A DNA stretch of 43,708 bases, from NCBI GenBank assembly GCA_902805865.1, contig CADCUK010000108.1:1-43708 (forward strand), read 5' to 3'. The DNA comes from an uncultured Nocardioidaceae bacterium (GTDB lineage Bacteria; Actinomycetota; Actinomycetes; Propionibacteriales; Nocardioidaceae). The translations under genes were made by a program, and so were the position numbers. The notes under the pieces are model-generated. The model was not told the origin of the DNA. It ran no database searches and worked only from the letters and a program-made list of their open reading frames with translations. Positions 17,942 through 27,159 of the stretch are shown here, in pieces (position 1 is the first letter of the stretch; each line of letters starts with the position of its first letter).

Positions 17942-19140
17942 GGACGTGGGTCGAGGACGCCGCCGGCTCCGGGTTCGACGTCGACCACCTGCCGTACGCC
18001 GTCTTCAGCCACGGCTCGGAGCCGCCCCGCGTCGGGGCTCGCATCGGCTCGTCGGTGGTCGACCTCGCCCCGCTCGCGGCCACGGCGTACGACGCGCACG
18101 CCGGCCTCTTCGCCGAGCCGACGCTCAACGCCTTCCTGGCCGCCGGACCGGAGGTCTGGTCGGCGACCCGGAGCTGGCTGCAGGACGTGCTGGTCGACGA
18201 GGCCGCCTCGTCGTTGGTGGGTCCCCACCTGGTGCCGGTCGCGGAGGTGGCGTTGTGGCTGCCCTTCGAGGTCGCCGACTACGTCGACTTCTACGCGTCG
18301 CTCGACCACGCCAGCAACGTCGGCAAGATCCTCCGCCCGCAGTCCGAGCCGCTGCTGCCGAACTGGCGGCACCTCCCGGTCGGCTACCACGGCCGGGCCG
18401 GCACCGTCGTGGTCTCGGGCACCGACGTGCGGCGGCCCCACGGGCAGCGCAAGGCGCCCGGCGACGACGCGCCGTCCTTCGGTCCCTCACGTCGGCTCGA
18501 CATCGAGGCCGAGCTCGGCTTCGTGGTGGGCGTCCCCACGGCGCTGGGGACGTCGGTGCCGACGACGGGGTTCGCCGACCACGTCTTCGGTGTGGTCGGG
18601 CTCAACGACTGGTCGGCGCGCGACATCCAGGGCTGGGAGTACGTCCCGCTCGGACCGTTCCTCGGCAAGTCGTTCGCCACCTCGATCTCGGCGTGGGTGA
18701 CGCCGCTGGCGGCGCTGTCCTCGGCGCGGTGCTCCTTGCCCGGCCAGGACCCTGCGCCGTTGGAGTACCTGCAGGTCGACGACCCGGCGGGGTTCGACAT
18801 CGACGTGGAGGTCGAGCTGAACGGCGAGGTCGTCGCACGGCCGCCGTACTCCTCGATGTACTGGGGACCGGCGCAGATGCTCGCGCACCTCACCGCCAAC
18901 GGTGCTTCGCTCAGGACCGGCGACCTCTTCGCGTCCGGGACGATCAGCGGCCCGGAGCAGGAGCAGCGGGGGTCGTTCCTCGAGCTCAGCTGGGCCGGTG
19001 CCGAGCCCTTCATCGCCGCCGGCAACCAGCGGGCGTTCCTCGAGGACGGTGACGAGGTGGTGCTTCGCTACAGCGCCCCCGGCGAGCTCGGCCGGATCAC
19101 GCTCGGTGAGGTCCGGGGCCGGGTCCTCCCGCCCCGCTGA
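17938..19140 (+). CDS. fahA: Fumarylacetoacetase
   Basis: 400 aa; LPYAVFSHGSEPPRVGARIGSSVVDL, DYVDFYASLDHASNVGKILRP, LPVGYHGRAGTVVVSGTDVRRPHGQ, GLNDWSARDIQGWEYVPLGPFLGKSFATSISAWV; ATGA overlap with tetR. Confidence 0.95.
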   Translation: MRTWVEDAAGSGFDVDHLPYAVFSHGSEPPRVGARIGSSVVDLAPLAATAYDAHAGLFAEPTLNAFLAAGPEVWSATRSWLQDVLVDEAASSLVGPHLVPVAEVALWLPFEVADYVDFYASLDHASNVGKILRPQSEPLLPNWRHLPVGYHGRAGTVVVSGTDVRRPHGQRKAPGDDAPSFGPSRRLDIEAELGFVVGVPTALGTSVPTTGFADHVFGVVGLNDWSARDIQGWEYVPLGPFLGKSFATSISAWVTPLAALSSARCSLPGQDPAPLEYLQVDDPAGFDIDVEVELNGEVVARPPYSSMYWGPAQMLAHLTANGASLRTGDLFASGTISGPEQEQRGSFLELSWAGAEPFIAAGNQRAFLEDGDEVVLRYSAPGELGRITLGEVRGRVLPPR

Positions 19141-19155
19141 CAACTCGGCGGAACG

Positions 19156-20763
19156 TCAGGCGAGGATGAGCTCCGCCGCCCGCTCGCCGATCATGATCGA
19201 CGGGGCGTTGGTGTTGCCGCCGGTGATGCTCGGCATGATCGCGGCGTCGGCCACCCGCAGCCCGTCGATGCCGCGGACCTTCAGCTCCGGGTCGACCACA
19301 GCGCGCTCGTCGACGCCCATCCGGCACGACCCGACCGGGTGGTACACCGAGTGCACGTAGTTCGGCAGCTCGCGGCGCATCGCGGCCTCGCTGAAGTACT
19401 TCGGGCCGGGACCGATCTCGCCCTTGTTGTCACCGGCCTCGGCCATGATCTCGCGGACCATCGCGATGCCCTCCATGAGCACGTCCGCGTCCCGCGACGA
19501 GCGCAGGTAGGCCGGGTCGATCAACGGCGAGTCGGTCGGGTCGGCCGAGCGCAGCCGCACGGTGCCGCGGCTCTCCGGGTAGATCAGCGTCGGGAAGACG
19601 CTGCAGCCCGGCTTCTTCGACGGCGGGATGATCCGCTTCTCGGTGTCGTCCTGGTTCGGCACCGGGTAGACCCAGTACAGCTGGTGCAGCTGCAGGTCGG
19701 GGATCTCGTCGGCGTACGACGTGCGCACGAACCCGACCGCCTCGAACGACGAGCCGGCAGCCCACGTGGAGCCGCGCTTGAGGCGCTCCCGTGCGAGGTT
19801 CGACAAGAAGTAGTACGGCGTCGGCTTGCGGAGCGCGGAGGCCATGCTGAACGAGATCGGCACGAAGAGGTGGTCGTGCAGGTTGTCGCCGACGGGCAGG
19901 TCGGCCTTGACGTCGATCCCGTGGGACCGGAGGTGCGAGGCGGGCCCCACGCCCGACAGCATGAGCAGGTGCGGCGAGCCGTACACGCCGGCCGACAGGA
20001 CCACCTCGCGCGAGGCCTCGATCACCTGCGGCCCGTCCGACCCGAGCATCTCCACGCCGGTCGCCCGCGAACCCTCGATGACGACCCGGGACACGTGCGC
20101 CTCGGTGATCACCGTGAGGTTCGGCAGCCCGCCGTCGTGCAGGTAGCCCTTCGACGTGGAGTAGCGGCTGCCCGCACCGACGGTCTGCTGGAAGATCGAG
20201 ACGCCTTCCTGGCTCTCGCCGTTGTAGTCGTCGATCACCGGCACGCCGAGCTTGGTGGAGGTGGCCTCCATGAACGCGTGCGCCGCCTCGGTGAGGTTGC
20301 GTTGACGGGTCACCTTGAGGGGACCGTTGGAGCCGCGCAGCTCGCTGCCGCCGTCCTCCCAGTCCTCGAGCTTGCGGAACGCCGGCAGCACGTCCTCGTA
20401 GGCCCAGCCCTTGTTGCCCTCGGCAGCCCAGTCGTCGTAGTTCTTGCGGTTCCCGCGGACGAACAGCATGCCGTTGACCGAGCTGGAGCCGCCGAGCACC
20501 TTGCCCCGGGTCTGCGGGATCGTGCGGTTCCACGCGCTCGGCTGCGGGACGGACTTGTAGCCCCAGTCGAAGACCGGCTTCAGCTGCGGCGTCGAGTGCA
20601 TCACCGACACCGCGCCGGGGATCTCGAACAGCGCCTTCGCCAGTCCCTTGTCGTCGCGCTTGCCGGCCTCGAGGAGGGCGACGCTGGCGCCGCTCTCCGC
20701 CAGCCGCCGGGCCACCGCGCACCCCGCGCTGCCCGCACCGACGACGACGTAGTCATAAGCCAT
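19156..20763 (-). CDS. GMC family oxidoreductase
   Basis: 535 aa from MAYDYVVVGAGSAGCAVARRLAESGASVALLEAG; GGSSSVNGMLFVRGNRKNYDDWA; C-terminal VYHPVGSCRMGVDERAVVDPELKVRGIDGLRVADAAIMPSITGGNTNAPSIMIGERAAELI. Confidence 0.96.
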   Translation of the reverse strand: MAYDYVVVGAGSAGCAVARRLAESGASVALLEAGKRDDKGLAKALFEIPGAVSVMHSTPQLKPVFDWGYKSVPQPSAWNRTIPQTRGKVLGGSSSVNGMLFVRGNRKNYDDWAAEGNKGWAYEDVLPAFRKLEDWEDGGSELRGSNGPLKVTRQRNLTEAAHAFMEATSTKLGVPVIDDYNGESQEGVSIFQQTVGAGSRYSTSKGYLHDGGLPNLTVITEAHVSRVVIEGSRATGVEMLGSDGPQVIEASREVVLSAGVYGSPHLLMLSGVGPASHLRSHGIDVKADLPVGDNLHDHLFVPISFSMASALRKPTPYYFLSNLARERLKRGSTWAAGSSFEAVGFVRTSYADEIPDLQLHQLYWVYPVPNQDDTEKRIIPPSKKPGCSVFPTLIYPESRGTVRLRSADPTDSPLIDPAYLRSSRDADVLMEGIAMVREIMAEAGDNKGEIGPGPKYFSEAAMRRELPNYVHSVYHPVGSCRMGVDERAVVDPELKVRGIDGLRVADAAIMPSITGGNTNAPSIMIGERAAELILA

Positions 20764-20772
20764 GGCCGGAAC

Positions 20773-20786
20773 TATAACGTGTTCTA
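20773..20786 (-). promoter_or_regulatory. KstR-like / TetR-type operator candidate
   Basis: TATAACGTGTTCTA fits TnnAACnnGTTnnA, ending 9 bp upstream of the GMC oxidoreductase start codon. Confidence 0.5.
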
Positions 20787-20850
20787 TTTTGCGTGACCAT
20801 AGCCGCGGGAAGCGGCGGGGGACCGGGTCGCCGCCACCTATCCTGAGCCG

Positions 20851-21213
20851 GTGATCCCCGGCCTGCTCGTGCTGCTCGGGTGCCAGCTCGTCGGTGAGTT
20901 CGTGGTCCGGCTGCTCGACGTCCCCGTGCCGGGGCCGGTGGTCGGGATGGTCCTGCTGCTCGCGCTGCTCCAGCTGCACGAGCCCGCGAAGGACTCCGGG
21001 CTGGTGAAGACCTGCGAGGGGCTGCTCAAGCACCTCCAGCTGCTGTTCGTCCCTGCCGGTGTCGGCGTCGTGCAGTACCTGTCGGTCATCGGCGCGTCCG
21101 CCGTACCCCTGGTCGTGGGGTTGTTCGTCTCCTGGTTCGCAGCGCTGGCGACCACGGCCGGGGTGGCGCTGCTGCTGGTCAAGGTCGTACGCCGCAGGGC
21201 GAGCCCGGCGTGA
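20851..21213 (+). CDS. CidA/LrgA family protein
   Basis: 120 aa membrane protein, IPGLLVLLGCQLVGEFVVRLLDVPVPGPVVGMVLLLALL, followed by an LrgB gene. Confidence 0.9.
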   Translation: MIPGLLVLLGCQLVGEFVVRLLDVPVPGPVVGMVLLLALLQLHEPAKDSGLVKTCEGLLKHLQLLFVPAGVGVVQYLSVIGASAVPLVVGLFVSWFAALATTAGVALLLVKVVRRRASPA

Positions 21214-21929
21214 ACATGCACCTCGACGAGGCCTGGACCTCGGTCTCCACGTCGCCGGTGCTCGGGGTCGCGCTCACGCTCGCGGCGTACCAGCTCGCGA
21301 GGTGGCTGTGGCTCCGCGCCGGCAACCACCCCGGCGTGAACCCGGTGCTCATCGCGATCGTCGTGGTCGGGTTCGCCCTGTGGGTGCTGGGGATCGACTA
21401 CGACACCTACATGGAGGGCGGGTCGGTCATCGCGCTGCTGCTGGGCCCGGCGACGGTCGCGCTGGCGTGGCCGCTGCACCTCGAGATGGCACTGGTACGG
21501 CGCGCGGTCCTCCCGATCCTGCTCGGCGTCGCGGCCGGCTCCGCCGTTGCCATCGTCGTGGCGGTCGGGTCGACACGGCTCCTGGGAGGCAGCGAGGAGC
21601 TTGCGCTGGCGATGGCGCCGAAGTCCACGACGACCCCGGTCGCTATTGCGCTGTCCCAGACGATCGGCGGGATCCCCGCGTTGACCGCGGTGCTGACGAT
21701 CCTCACCGGCATCACGGGTGCGGTGATCGGTCCCCGGGTGCTCACGTTGATGCGGGTCAGGAACAAGGTCGTCCGAGGGCTGGCCGTCGGGGTCGCCTCG
21801 CACGGCATCGGCACCGCGCAGATGATCCAGGAGAGCCGCACCGAAGGGGCGTTCAGCGGGCTGGCGATGGCGCTCACCGCGCTCGCCACCTCGGTGTGGC
21901 TGCCCCTGCTCGTGCCGCTGCTCACATGA
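21210..21929 (+). CDS. LrgB/CidB family protein
   Basis: 239 aa; LAMAPKSTTTPVAIALSQTIGGIPALTAVLTILTGITGAVIGP, SHGIGTAQMIQESRTEGAFSGLAMAL; GTGA overlap with the upstream gene. Confidence 0.95.
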   Translation: MNMHLDEAWTSVSTSPVLGVALTLAAYQLARWLWLRAGNHPGVNPVLIAIVVVGFALWVLGIDYDTYMEGGSVIALLLGPATVALAWPLHLEMALVRRAVLPILLGVAAGSAVAIVVAVGSTRLLGGSEELALAMAPKSTTTPVAIALSQTIGGIPALTAVLTILTGITGAVIGPRVLTLMRVRNKVVRGLAVGVASHGIGTAQMIQESRTEGAFSGLAMALTALATSVWLPLLVPLLT

Positions 21930-22059
21930 CAGCTGTGAGATGCAGGACGTTCACCTGCCATTTGGTGGACAGGGCCACCGGACCCCGCCAAGATCATCCG
22001 GGGAGGTCACCGAAGGCGGCGCCGTCGCGTGCGGCTGCCCTCATGAGAGGAAGTCACCC

Positions 22060-22455
22060 ATGGCCGAGCACACCGTCAGCCTTGACCACATCGACCGGTT
22101 CTCGAGTCTCAGCGACTCCCAGGTCGCCAAGATCGCCCGCGTCGGGACCTACGTGACCGTGCCCGCGGACTGGGGGCTGATGGGCGAGGGGACCTCGGCC
22201 GACAAGGCCTACCTCCTGATCAGCGGCGAGGTGTCGGTCCGCAAGGACGGCAAGGAGATCGCGACGCTCGGCCCCGGTGACATCTTCGGCGAGATGGGCA
22301 TCGTCGCCCACAAGCTGAGGAGCGCGACCGTGGTGTCGACGAGCCGCCTCGAGGCTCTGCACTTCACCCGCGCCCAGATCGAGCAGCTGGAGAACGAGAT
22401 CCCCGCGTTCAAGGAGGCCCTCGAGGCCGCCGCCAAGGAACGCTCGGGGCAGTGA
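22060..22455 (+). CDS. Cyclic nucleotide-binding domain protein (single CNB domain, no HTH)
   Basis: 131 aa from ATG 22060; AYLLISGEVSVRKDGKEIATLGPGDIFGEMGIVAHKLRSATVVSTSRLEALHFTRAQIEQL. Confidence 0.9.
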   Translation: MAEHTVSLDHIDRFSSLSDSQVAKIARVGTYVTVPADWGLMGEGTSADKAYLLISGEVSVRKDGKEIATLGPGDIFGEMGIVAHKLRSATVVSTSRLEALHFTRAQIEQLENEIPAFKEALEAAAKERSGQ

Positions 22456-23444
22456 GCAAGGCGGCCGACGACCTCGGGTTCGACCCGCAGCGGCTCTACG
22501 AGCAGCTCGAGAAGGCGATCCTCGGCCAGAGCCGCACGCTGAACCGGGTGCAGGTCGCCGAGCAGTCCGGCGTCTCGCTCGAGCGCGCGACGGCGCTGTG
22601 GAGGGCGCTCGGCTTCCCGGCCACCGACAGCGACGACGACGTGCTGTTCACCGAGGCCGACGTCGAAGCCCTCCAGATGGTCGACGAGCTGGTCGAGAGC
22701 GGGTTCATCGACCCCGAGGTCGAGCTCACGCTCGTGCGCAGCATGGGGCGGAGCTTCGCCCGGCTCGCGGAGTGGGAGATGTCCGAGCTGGCCTCAGCCG
22801 CCCTGTCCGGCTCGATGCTGACCGACCAGGCCCGCCTCGAGGGGCTCATCAAGGACCTGGTGCCGGCCGTGGAGAACGTCCAGAGGTACGTCTGGAGGCG
22901 GCACATCGCCAGCGCCGCAGGCCGGATGATGCTCTTCCCCGGCGGCGACGACGGCGTACCCATGGCGGTCGGGTTCGCCGACATCGTGGGCTTCACCCGG
23001 CGCAGCCGGGGGATGTCCACCGCTGAGCTCAGCCGGCTCGTCGAGGTCTTCGAGAGCACGTCGGCGTCGATCGTCACCCAGCACCGGGGACGGGTGATCA
23101 AGACGATCGGCGACGAGGTGCTGTTCGTCGCCGACAGCCCCGAGGAGGGCGCCCGCATCGCGGTCGATCTCGCCGATGCCCAGGAGACCGACCCCGACTT
23201 CCCCGAGGTCCGCGTCGGCATGGCGTACGGCGAGGTGATGAACCGGCTCGGTGACGTCTACGGCCCGGTGGTCAATGTCGCCTCACGGTTGACCTCGCTC
23301 GCCCGTCCGGGGCGGATCCTGGTGGACCGCGGGATGAACGCGGAGCTCCGGGAGCACGAAGAATTCCGGCTCAAGCGCAGCCGGACCGCGACCGTGCGGG
23401 GCTACAACCGTCTCGAGACCTATGCGCTGAAACGGCTTCGCTGA
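22452..23444 (+). CDS. Adenylate/guanylate cyclase domain-containing protein (class III, Rv1264-like architecture)
   Basis: 330 aa; GFADIVGFTRRSRGM, HRGRVIKTIGDEVLFVADS, VRVGMAYGEVMNRLGDVYGPVVNVASRL; helical N-terminal regulatory region; GTGA overlap with the CNB gene. Confidence 0.95.
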   Translation: MSKAADDLGFDPQRLYEQLEKAILGQSRTLNRVQVAEQSGVSLERATALWRALGFPATDSDDDVLFTEADVEALQMVDELVESGFIDPEVELTLVRSMGRSFARLAEWEMSELASAALSGSMLTDQARLEGLIKDLVPAVENVQRYVWRRHIASAAGRMMLFPGGDDGVPMAVGFADIVGFTRRSRGMSTAELSRLVEVFESTSASIVTQHRGRVIKTIGDEVLFVADSPEEGARIAVDLADAQETDPDFPEVRVGMAYGEVMNRLGDVYGPVVNVASRLTSLARPGRILVDRGMNAELREHEEFRLKRSRTATVRGYNRLETYALKRLR

Positions 23445-23462
23445 TCGGCGACTCGATCTAGC

Positions 23463-24710
23463 GTGGGGCAGATGACCGGACCCCGATCCGTCGCTCTCAG
23501 CGTCGTCGCCCTCGGCCTCGCCCTCTCGGCGCTCGCGCCGGCCTCCACGGCGGCCACGACTCCAGCGGCGTCCCCCTCTGCAGCGGACGGCTCCCACGGC
23601 CCGACCGTGCACAGCTCCGACGGTGCCGCCGGTCCGCTCGCCGAGCCGATGCCGCGCGCCCGGCTGGCCGGGGTCGTGCGGTCGAACCAGAAGTCCTACA
23701 AGGTCGTCCCCGGGGTGCGCTTCCGGCAGTTCGACCAGCGCGACGCCCGCGGCACGATCCGCGCGTACCTGCTCCGCGCCAACCTGCAGAAGCCGGGGCT
23801 CTCGCTGCAGTACGCCGGCCTGCCGCAGGTCGCCGCCCGGGACGAGCTGACCGACATCCTCGCCCGCCGCCAGGCCGTCGCCGGCGTCAACGGTGACTTC
23901 TTCGACATCAGCGACACCGGGGCGCCCCTGGGGGTCGGCATCGACGGCTCACGCGTCGTGCACGGACCCTCGCAGGGCTGGCTCAAGTCGTTCGTGCTGC
24001 CGGCCAAGGGCACTGCGGCGGTCGGCGACCTCCCGGTCGAGGCGTCGGTCCGCAGGGCGCCCGACCTCGGCATCACCAACGTCAACTCACCCCGTGTCTC
24101 CATCGACGGCATCGGCGTCTACACCGAGCAGTGGGGCAGGGCCCCCGGCTACACCGTCACCGACGGTGCCAGGAATCGGGACGTCCGTCAGGTGGTCATC
24201 AAGGACGGACGCGTCGTGTCGAACACGACGTCGGTCAGTGCAGGCACCCAGATCGACGGCCGCATCCTCATCGGTCGCGGAGAGGGGGCGGTGCGGCTCA
24301 ACCGCCAGCTCCCGCTCGGCACCCGTGCCCGGGTGGTGCTGCGGGCACCTGCCGAGCCCCAGGTCGCGATCAGCGGGAGCGCCATCCTGCTGCAGGACGG
24401 GCGGATCCGCACCGACGACGACGGCGAGCTCCACCCACGCACCGCGGTGGGCGTCGACACGGACACCGGTCGGGTCCTGCTCCTCGTCGTCGACGGGAGG
24501 CAGGACCACAGCCGGGGCTACACGTTGCTGGAGCTGGCCAGGCTGATGAAGCAGCTCGGCGCCGAGGAGGCGCTGAACCTCGACGGCGGCGGCTCGTCCA
24601 CGATGGTCACCACGCGCCCGTCGGGCCGGACCAGGGTGGCGAACTCTCCCTCCGACGGCCAGGAGCGGACGGTGCCGAACGGCCTCCAGCTGGTGTACGA
24701 CGCCCCCTGA
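23463..24710 (+). CDS. Secreted phosphodiester glycosidase family protein (NAGPA domain)
   Basis: 415 aa; signal peptide; VAGVNGDFFDISDTGAPLGVGIDGSRVVHGP, DTGRVLLLVVDGRQDHSRGYTLLELARLMKQLGAEEALNLDGGGSSTMV. ATG alternative at 23472. Confidence 0.92.
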   Translation: MGQMTGPRSVALSVVALGLALSALAPASTAATTPAASPSAADGSHGPTVHSSDGAAGPLAEPMPRARLAGVVRSNQKSYKVVPGVRFRQFDQRDARGTIRAYLLRANLQKPGLSLQYAGLPQVAARDELTDILARRQAVAGVNGDFFDISDTGAPLGVGIDGSRVVHGPSQGWLKSFVLPAKGTAAVGDLPVEASVRRAPDLGITNVNSPRVSIDGIGVYTEQWGRAPGYTVTDGARNRDVRQVVIKDGRVVSNTTSVSAGTQIDGRILIGRGEGAVRLNRQLPLGTRARVVLRAPAEPQVAISGSAILLQDGRIRTDDDGELHPRTAVGVDTDTGRVLLLVVDGRQDHSRGYTLLELARLMKQLGAEEALNLDGGGSSTMVTTRPSGRTRVANSPSDGQERTVPNGLQLVYDAP

Positions 24711-24737
24711 GCCGCAGTCGCCTGGTCACGCGGCCGG

Positions 24738-25937
24738 TCAGGCCAGGGCGATCGTCAACCGGAGCAGCCAGTCCGGGTCGGACAGCCGGTCGCCGTACAG
24801 CTCGCGGAGCTGCTGCATCCGGTAGCGGACCGTCTGCGGGTGCACGAACAGCTCCGCGGCGACCTCGTCGCGCCGACCCTGGTGCAGCAGCCAGGACCGC
24901 AGCGTCTCGGTGAGCTTCTCCACCACGGCCGGCCGCAGCTCCGCCAGGGGCTCGAGGACCTGGAGCCGGAGGTCCTCCATCGCCCGGTCGTCCGCGCCGA
25001 GGATCAGCTCGGACAGGTGCTCCTCGGTGTCGACCGGCGCCGGTGAGGTGCGCTCGAGGTCGAGGCCCACCACCCGCAGCGCGCGGTCGTACGAGGACTG
25101 GACCTGCAGCCACGGACGGGAGGGACCGACCACCGCGTCGCGGCCGGCGAGGCTGCGGATCAGGGCGGTGCGGGCGGACCCGGTCGAGCCTGGCACCAGG
25201 AGCACGGTCAGGTCCGGCCGCTCCTCGAGGCCGGGCACCTGCTCGGTCGGCTGCAACGTGTCGCTGCCGAGCTGGGCGAGCACGCCCCGCGACCGGGACT
25301 CCGGCAGGATCACGACGGTCAGCAGTCGCGGCGGCTCCCAGTCGGCGCGCTCGGCGGCCGCGACCAGCGCGTCGGGAGGTCCCCCGCGCAGCAGGTGCTG
25401 CGTGAGCCGCTCGAGGTACCGCTGCCGCACCCGGCCGGTGGTCGCCAGCTCGTCGGCGTGCCCCGCGGCGCTGGCGGCGGACAGCTCGTCGATGTAGGCG
25501 AAGACGAGCTCGGCGAAGCGAGCGATCGTCAGCGCGGGCAACCCGGTCGCCACCGCCGAGCCGCTCATGTCCCGCCAGGCGATGCGGGCGCCGACGCGGT
25601 AGGCGTTGAGCAGCGCCTCCATGGTCCGGCCGCCGCGTGCCTCACCCCTGCCCAGCGCGTACGCCGCGTCGGCGACCTGGGCGAACGAAGCACTGCCCTC
25701 CGTCTGGCCCGAGGCGATGCCGAGGAAGCCGCCCAGCGCCAGCGCGACCGCGTTCTCGATGGTCCGGCCCATCTCCCCCTTGAAGGGGTCGGCGTAGCTC
25801 GGCACCTCGGCCCGGATCGCGCCGACGACCGCCTCGGCCACCTTCGGCAGCTCGGCACGCATGGCCTCCGCGGCATCGGGGGAGAGGTCCAGCTCTGCAG
25901 GCGACAGCCCACGGTCCCAGTTGCTCGAGCGGGGCAT
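24738..25937 (-). CDS. PucR-type helix-turn-helix transcriptional regulator
   Basis: 399 aa from ATG 25937; C-terminal LTETLRSWLLHQGRRDEVAAELFVHPQTVRYRMQQLRELYGDRLSDPDWLLRLTIAL (HTH_30-like). Confidence 0.93.
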   Translation of the reverse strand: MPRSSNWDRGLSPAELDLSPDAAEAMRAELPKVAEAVVGAIRAEVPSYADPFKGEMGRTIENAVALALGGFLGIASGQTEGSASFAQVADAAYALGRGEARGGRTMEALLNAYRVGARIAWRDMSGSAVATGLPALTIARFAELVFAYIDELSAASAAGHADELATTGRVRQRYLERLTQHLLRGGPPDALVAAAERADWEPPRLLTVVILPESRSRGVLAQLGSDTLQPTEQVPGLEERPDLTVLLVPGSTGSARTALIRSLAGRDAVVGPSRPWLQVQSSYDRALRVVGLDLERTSPAPVDTEEHLSELILGADDRAMEDLRLQVLEPLAELRPAVVEKLTETLRSWLLHQGRRDEVAAELFVHPQTVRYRMQQLRELYGDRLSDPDWLLRLTIALA

Positions 25938-25947
25938 TCCGACTCCT

Positions 25948-25964
25948 TTGTTCGCTGCGAACAA
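25948..25964. promoter_or_regulatory. Perfect 17-bp palindromic operator candidate
   Basis: TTGTTCGC-T-GCGAACAA, 8-bp perfect arms, between the divergent PucR regulator and the ferredoxin reductase operon. Confidence 0.7.
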
Positions 25965-26029
25965 TACCGTGGGATCGATTCACGTCGAGGACACAGGTAT
26001 TTGTATGCCCGGCCGGACAGGCTGAGTAC

Positions 26030-27145
26030 ATGACCACGACGTACCCCTCTCCCCGCCGCGCCGCCACCCTGCGCGCGCGGGCGGTCCGGTTCGCCGAGAT
26101 GGCCACGACTCCGCTGCTGCCGGCCGACTACCTCGACCTCGTCGCTCCGCTGCGCTCCGGTGCGCCGCTGCGGGGCCGGATCGAGGAGGTCGTCGCCGAG
26201 ACAGCAGACGCCGCGACGATCGTCATCCGTCCCGGTGCGGACTGGGCGGGCCACGTGCCCGGCCAGTACGTGCGCATCGGCGTCGACGTGGACGGCGTGC
26301 GCCAGTGGCGGGCCTACTCGCTCACGCACGGGCCCCGCGCCGACGGCCGGATCTCTGTCACCGTCAAGGCCGTTCCCGACGGCAAGGTGAGCAACCACCT
26401 GGTCCACCGCGCTCGTCCCGGGACGCTCGTCCACCTCGAGCAGGCCGCCGGTGACTTCGTCTTGCCGACCGAGGGCGGCAAGTTCCTCTTCGTCACCGCA
26501 GGCTCCGGCGTCACACCGGTGATCGGCATGCTCCGCAACCTCTTCCCGGTCGCCGACTCCGGCGCTGTACGGCTGGCCCGCAGCGAGCCGTACGACATCG
26601 TCGTCGTGCACGTCGCGCCGAGCGAGCCCCACTCGATCTTCCTGGCCAACCTGCGCCAGCTCGACGGGGCCGGCCTGATCCGGCTCGTCGCGAGGTACGA
26701 CGACCAGCACGGTGTGCTGGACGTCGAGGACCTGGCCGACCTGGTCCCGGACCTGTCCGAGCGGACCACGTTCGCCTGCGGGCCGGCTGGGCTGCTCGAC
26801 GCCCTTCAGCAGCACCACGACGGGCGCGGGCTGCCGCTCCTCACCGAGCAGTTCCGGCTCACCACGCTCGTCACCGGCGAGGGCGGCACGGTCACCTTCA
26901 CGGCCGCGGACACGGTCGTCGAGGCGTCCGGTGACACCCCGCTGCTGACCGCCGGCGAGGAGGCCGGCGTGCTGATGCCGTCCGGGTGCCGGATGGGCAT
27001 CTGCTTCGGCTGCGTCGTACCCCTGCGTGAAGGCACCGTGCGCGACCTGCGCAGCGGAGACATCACCACCGCCGTCGAGGGTGACGGCGTCAACATCCAG
27101 ACCTGCATCAACGCTGCGGCCGGCGACTGCCGCATCGACCTCTGA
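26030..27145 (+). CDS. Ferredoxin reductase / FAD-NAD(P)-2Fe-2S oxidoreductase (Rv3230c-like)
   Basis: 371 aa; GQYVRIGVDVDGVRQWRAYSLTHGP, LFVTAGSGVTPVIGMLRNL, MPSGCRMGICFGCVVPLREGTVRD...INIQTCINAAAGDCRIDL 2Fe-2S motif. Confidence 0.94.
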   Translation: MTTTYPSPRRAATLRARAVRFAEMATTPLLPADYLDLVAPLRSGAPLRGRIEEVVAETADAATIVIRPGADWAGHVPGQYVRIGVDVDGVRQWRAYSLTHGPRADGRISVTVKAVPDGKVSNHLVHRARPGTLVHLEQAAGDFVLPTEGGKFLFVTAGSGVTPVIGMLRNLFPVADSGAVRLARSEPYDIVVVHVAPSEPHSIFLANLRQLDGAGLIRLVARYDDQHGVLDVEDLADLVPDLSERTTFACGPAGLLDALQQHHDGRGLPLLTEQFRLTTLVTGEGGTVTFTAADTVVEASGDTPLLTAGEEAGVLMPSGCRMGICFGCVVPLREGTVRDLRSGDITTAVEGDGVNIQTCINAAAGDCRIDL

Positions 27146-27159
27146 CCGGAAGGACCACC

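Noticed and set aside
20851-21929. LrgA/LrgB pair as a toxin or holin defence module
   Set aside because: Ordinary CidA/LrgA-CidB/LrgB pair found widely; no defence context.
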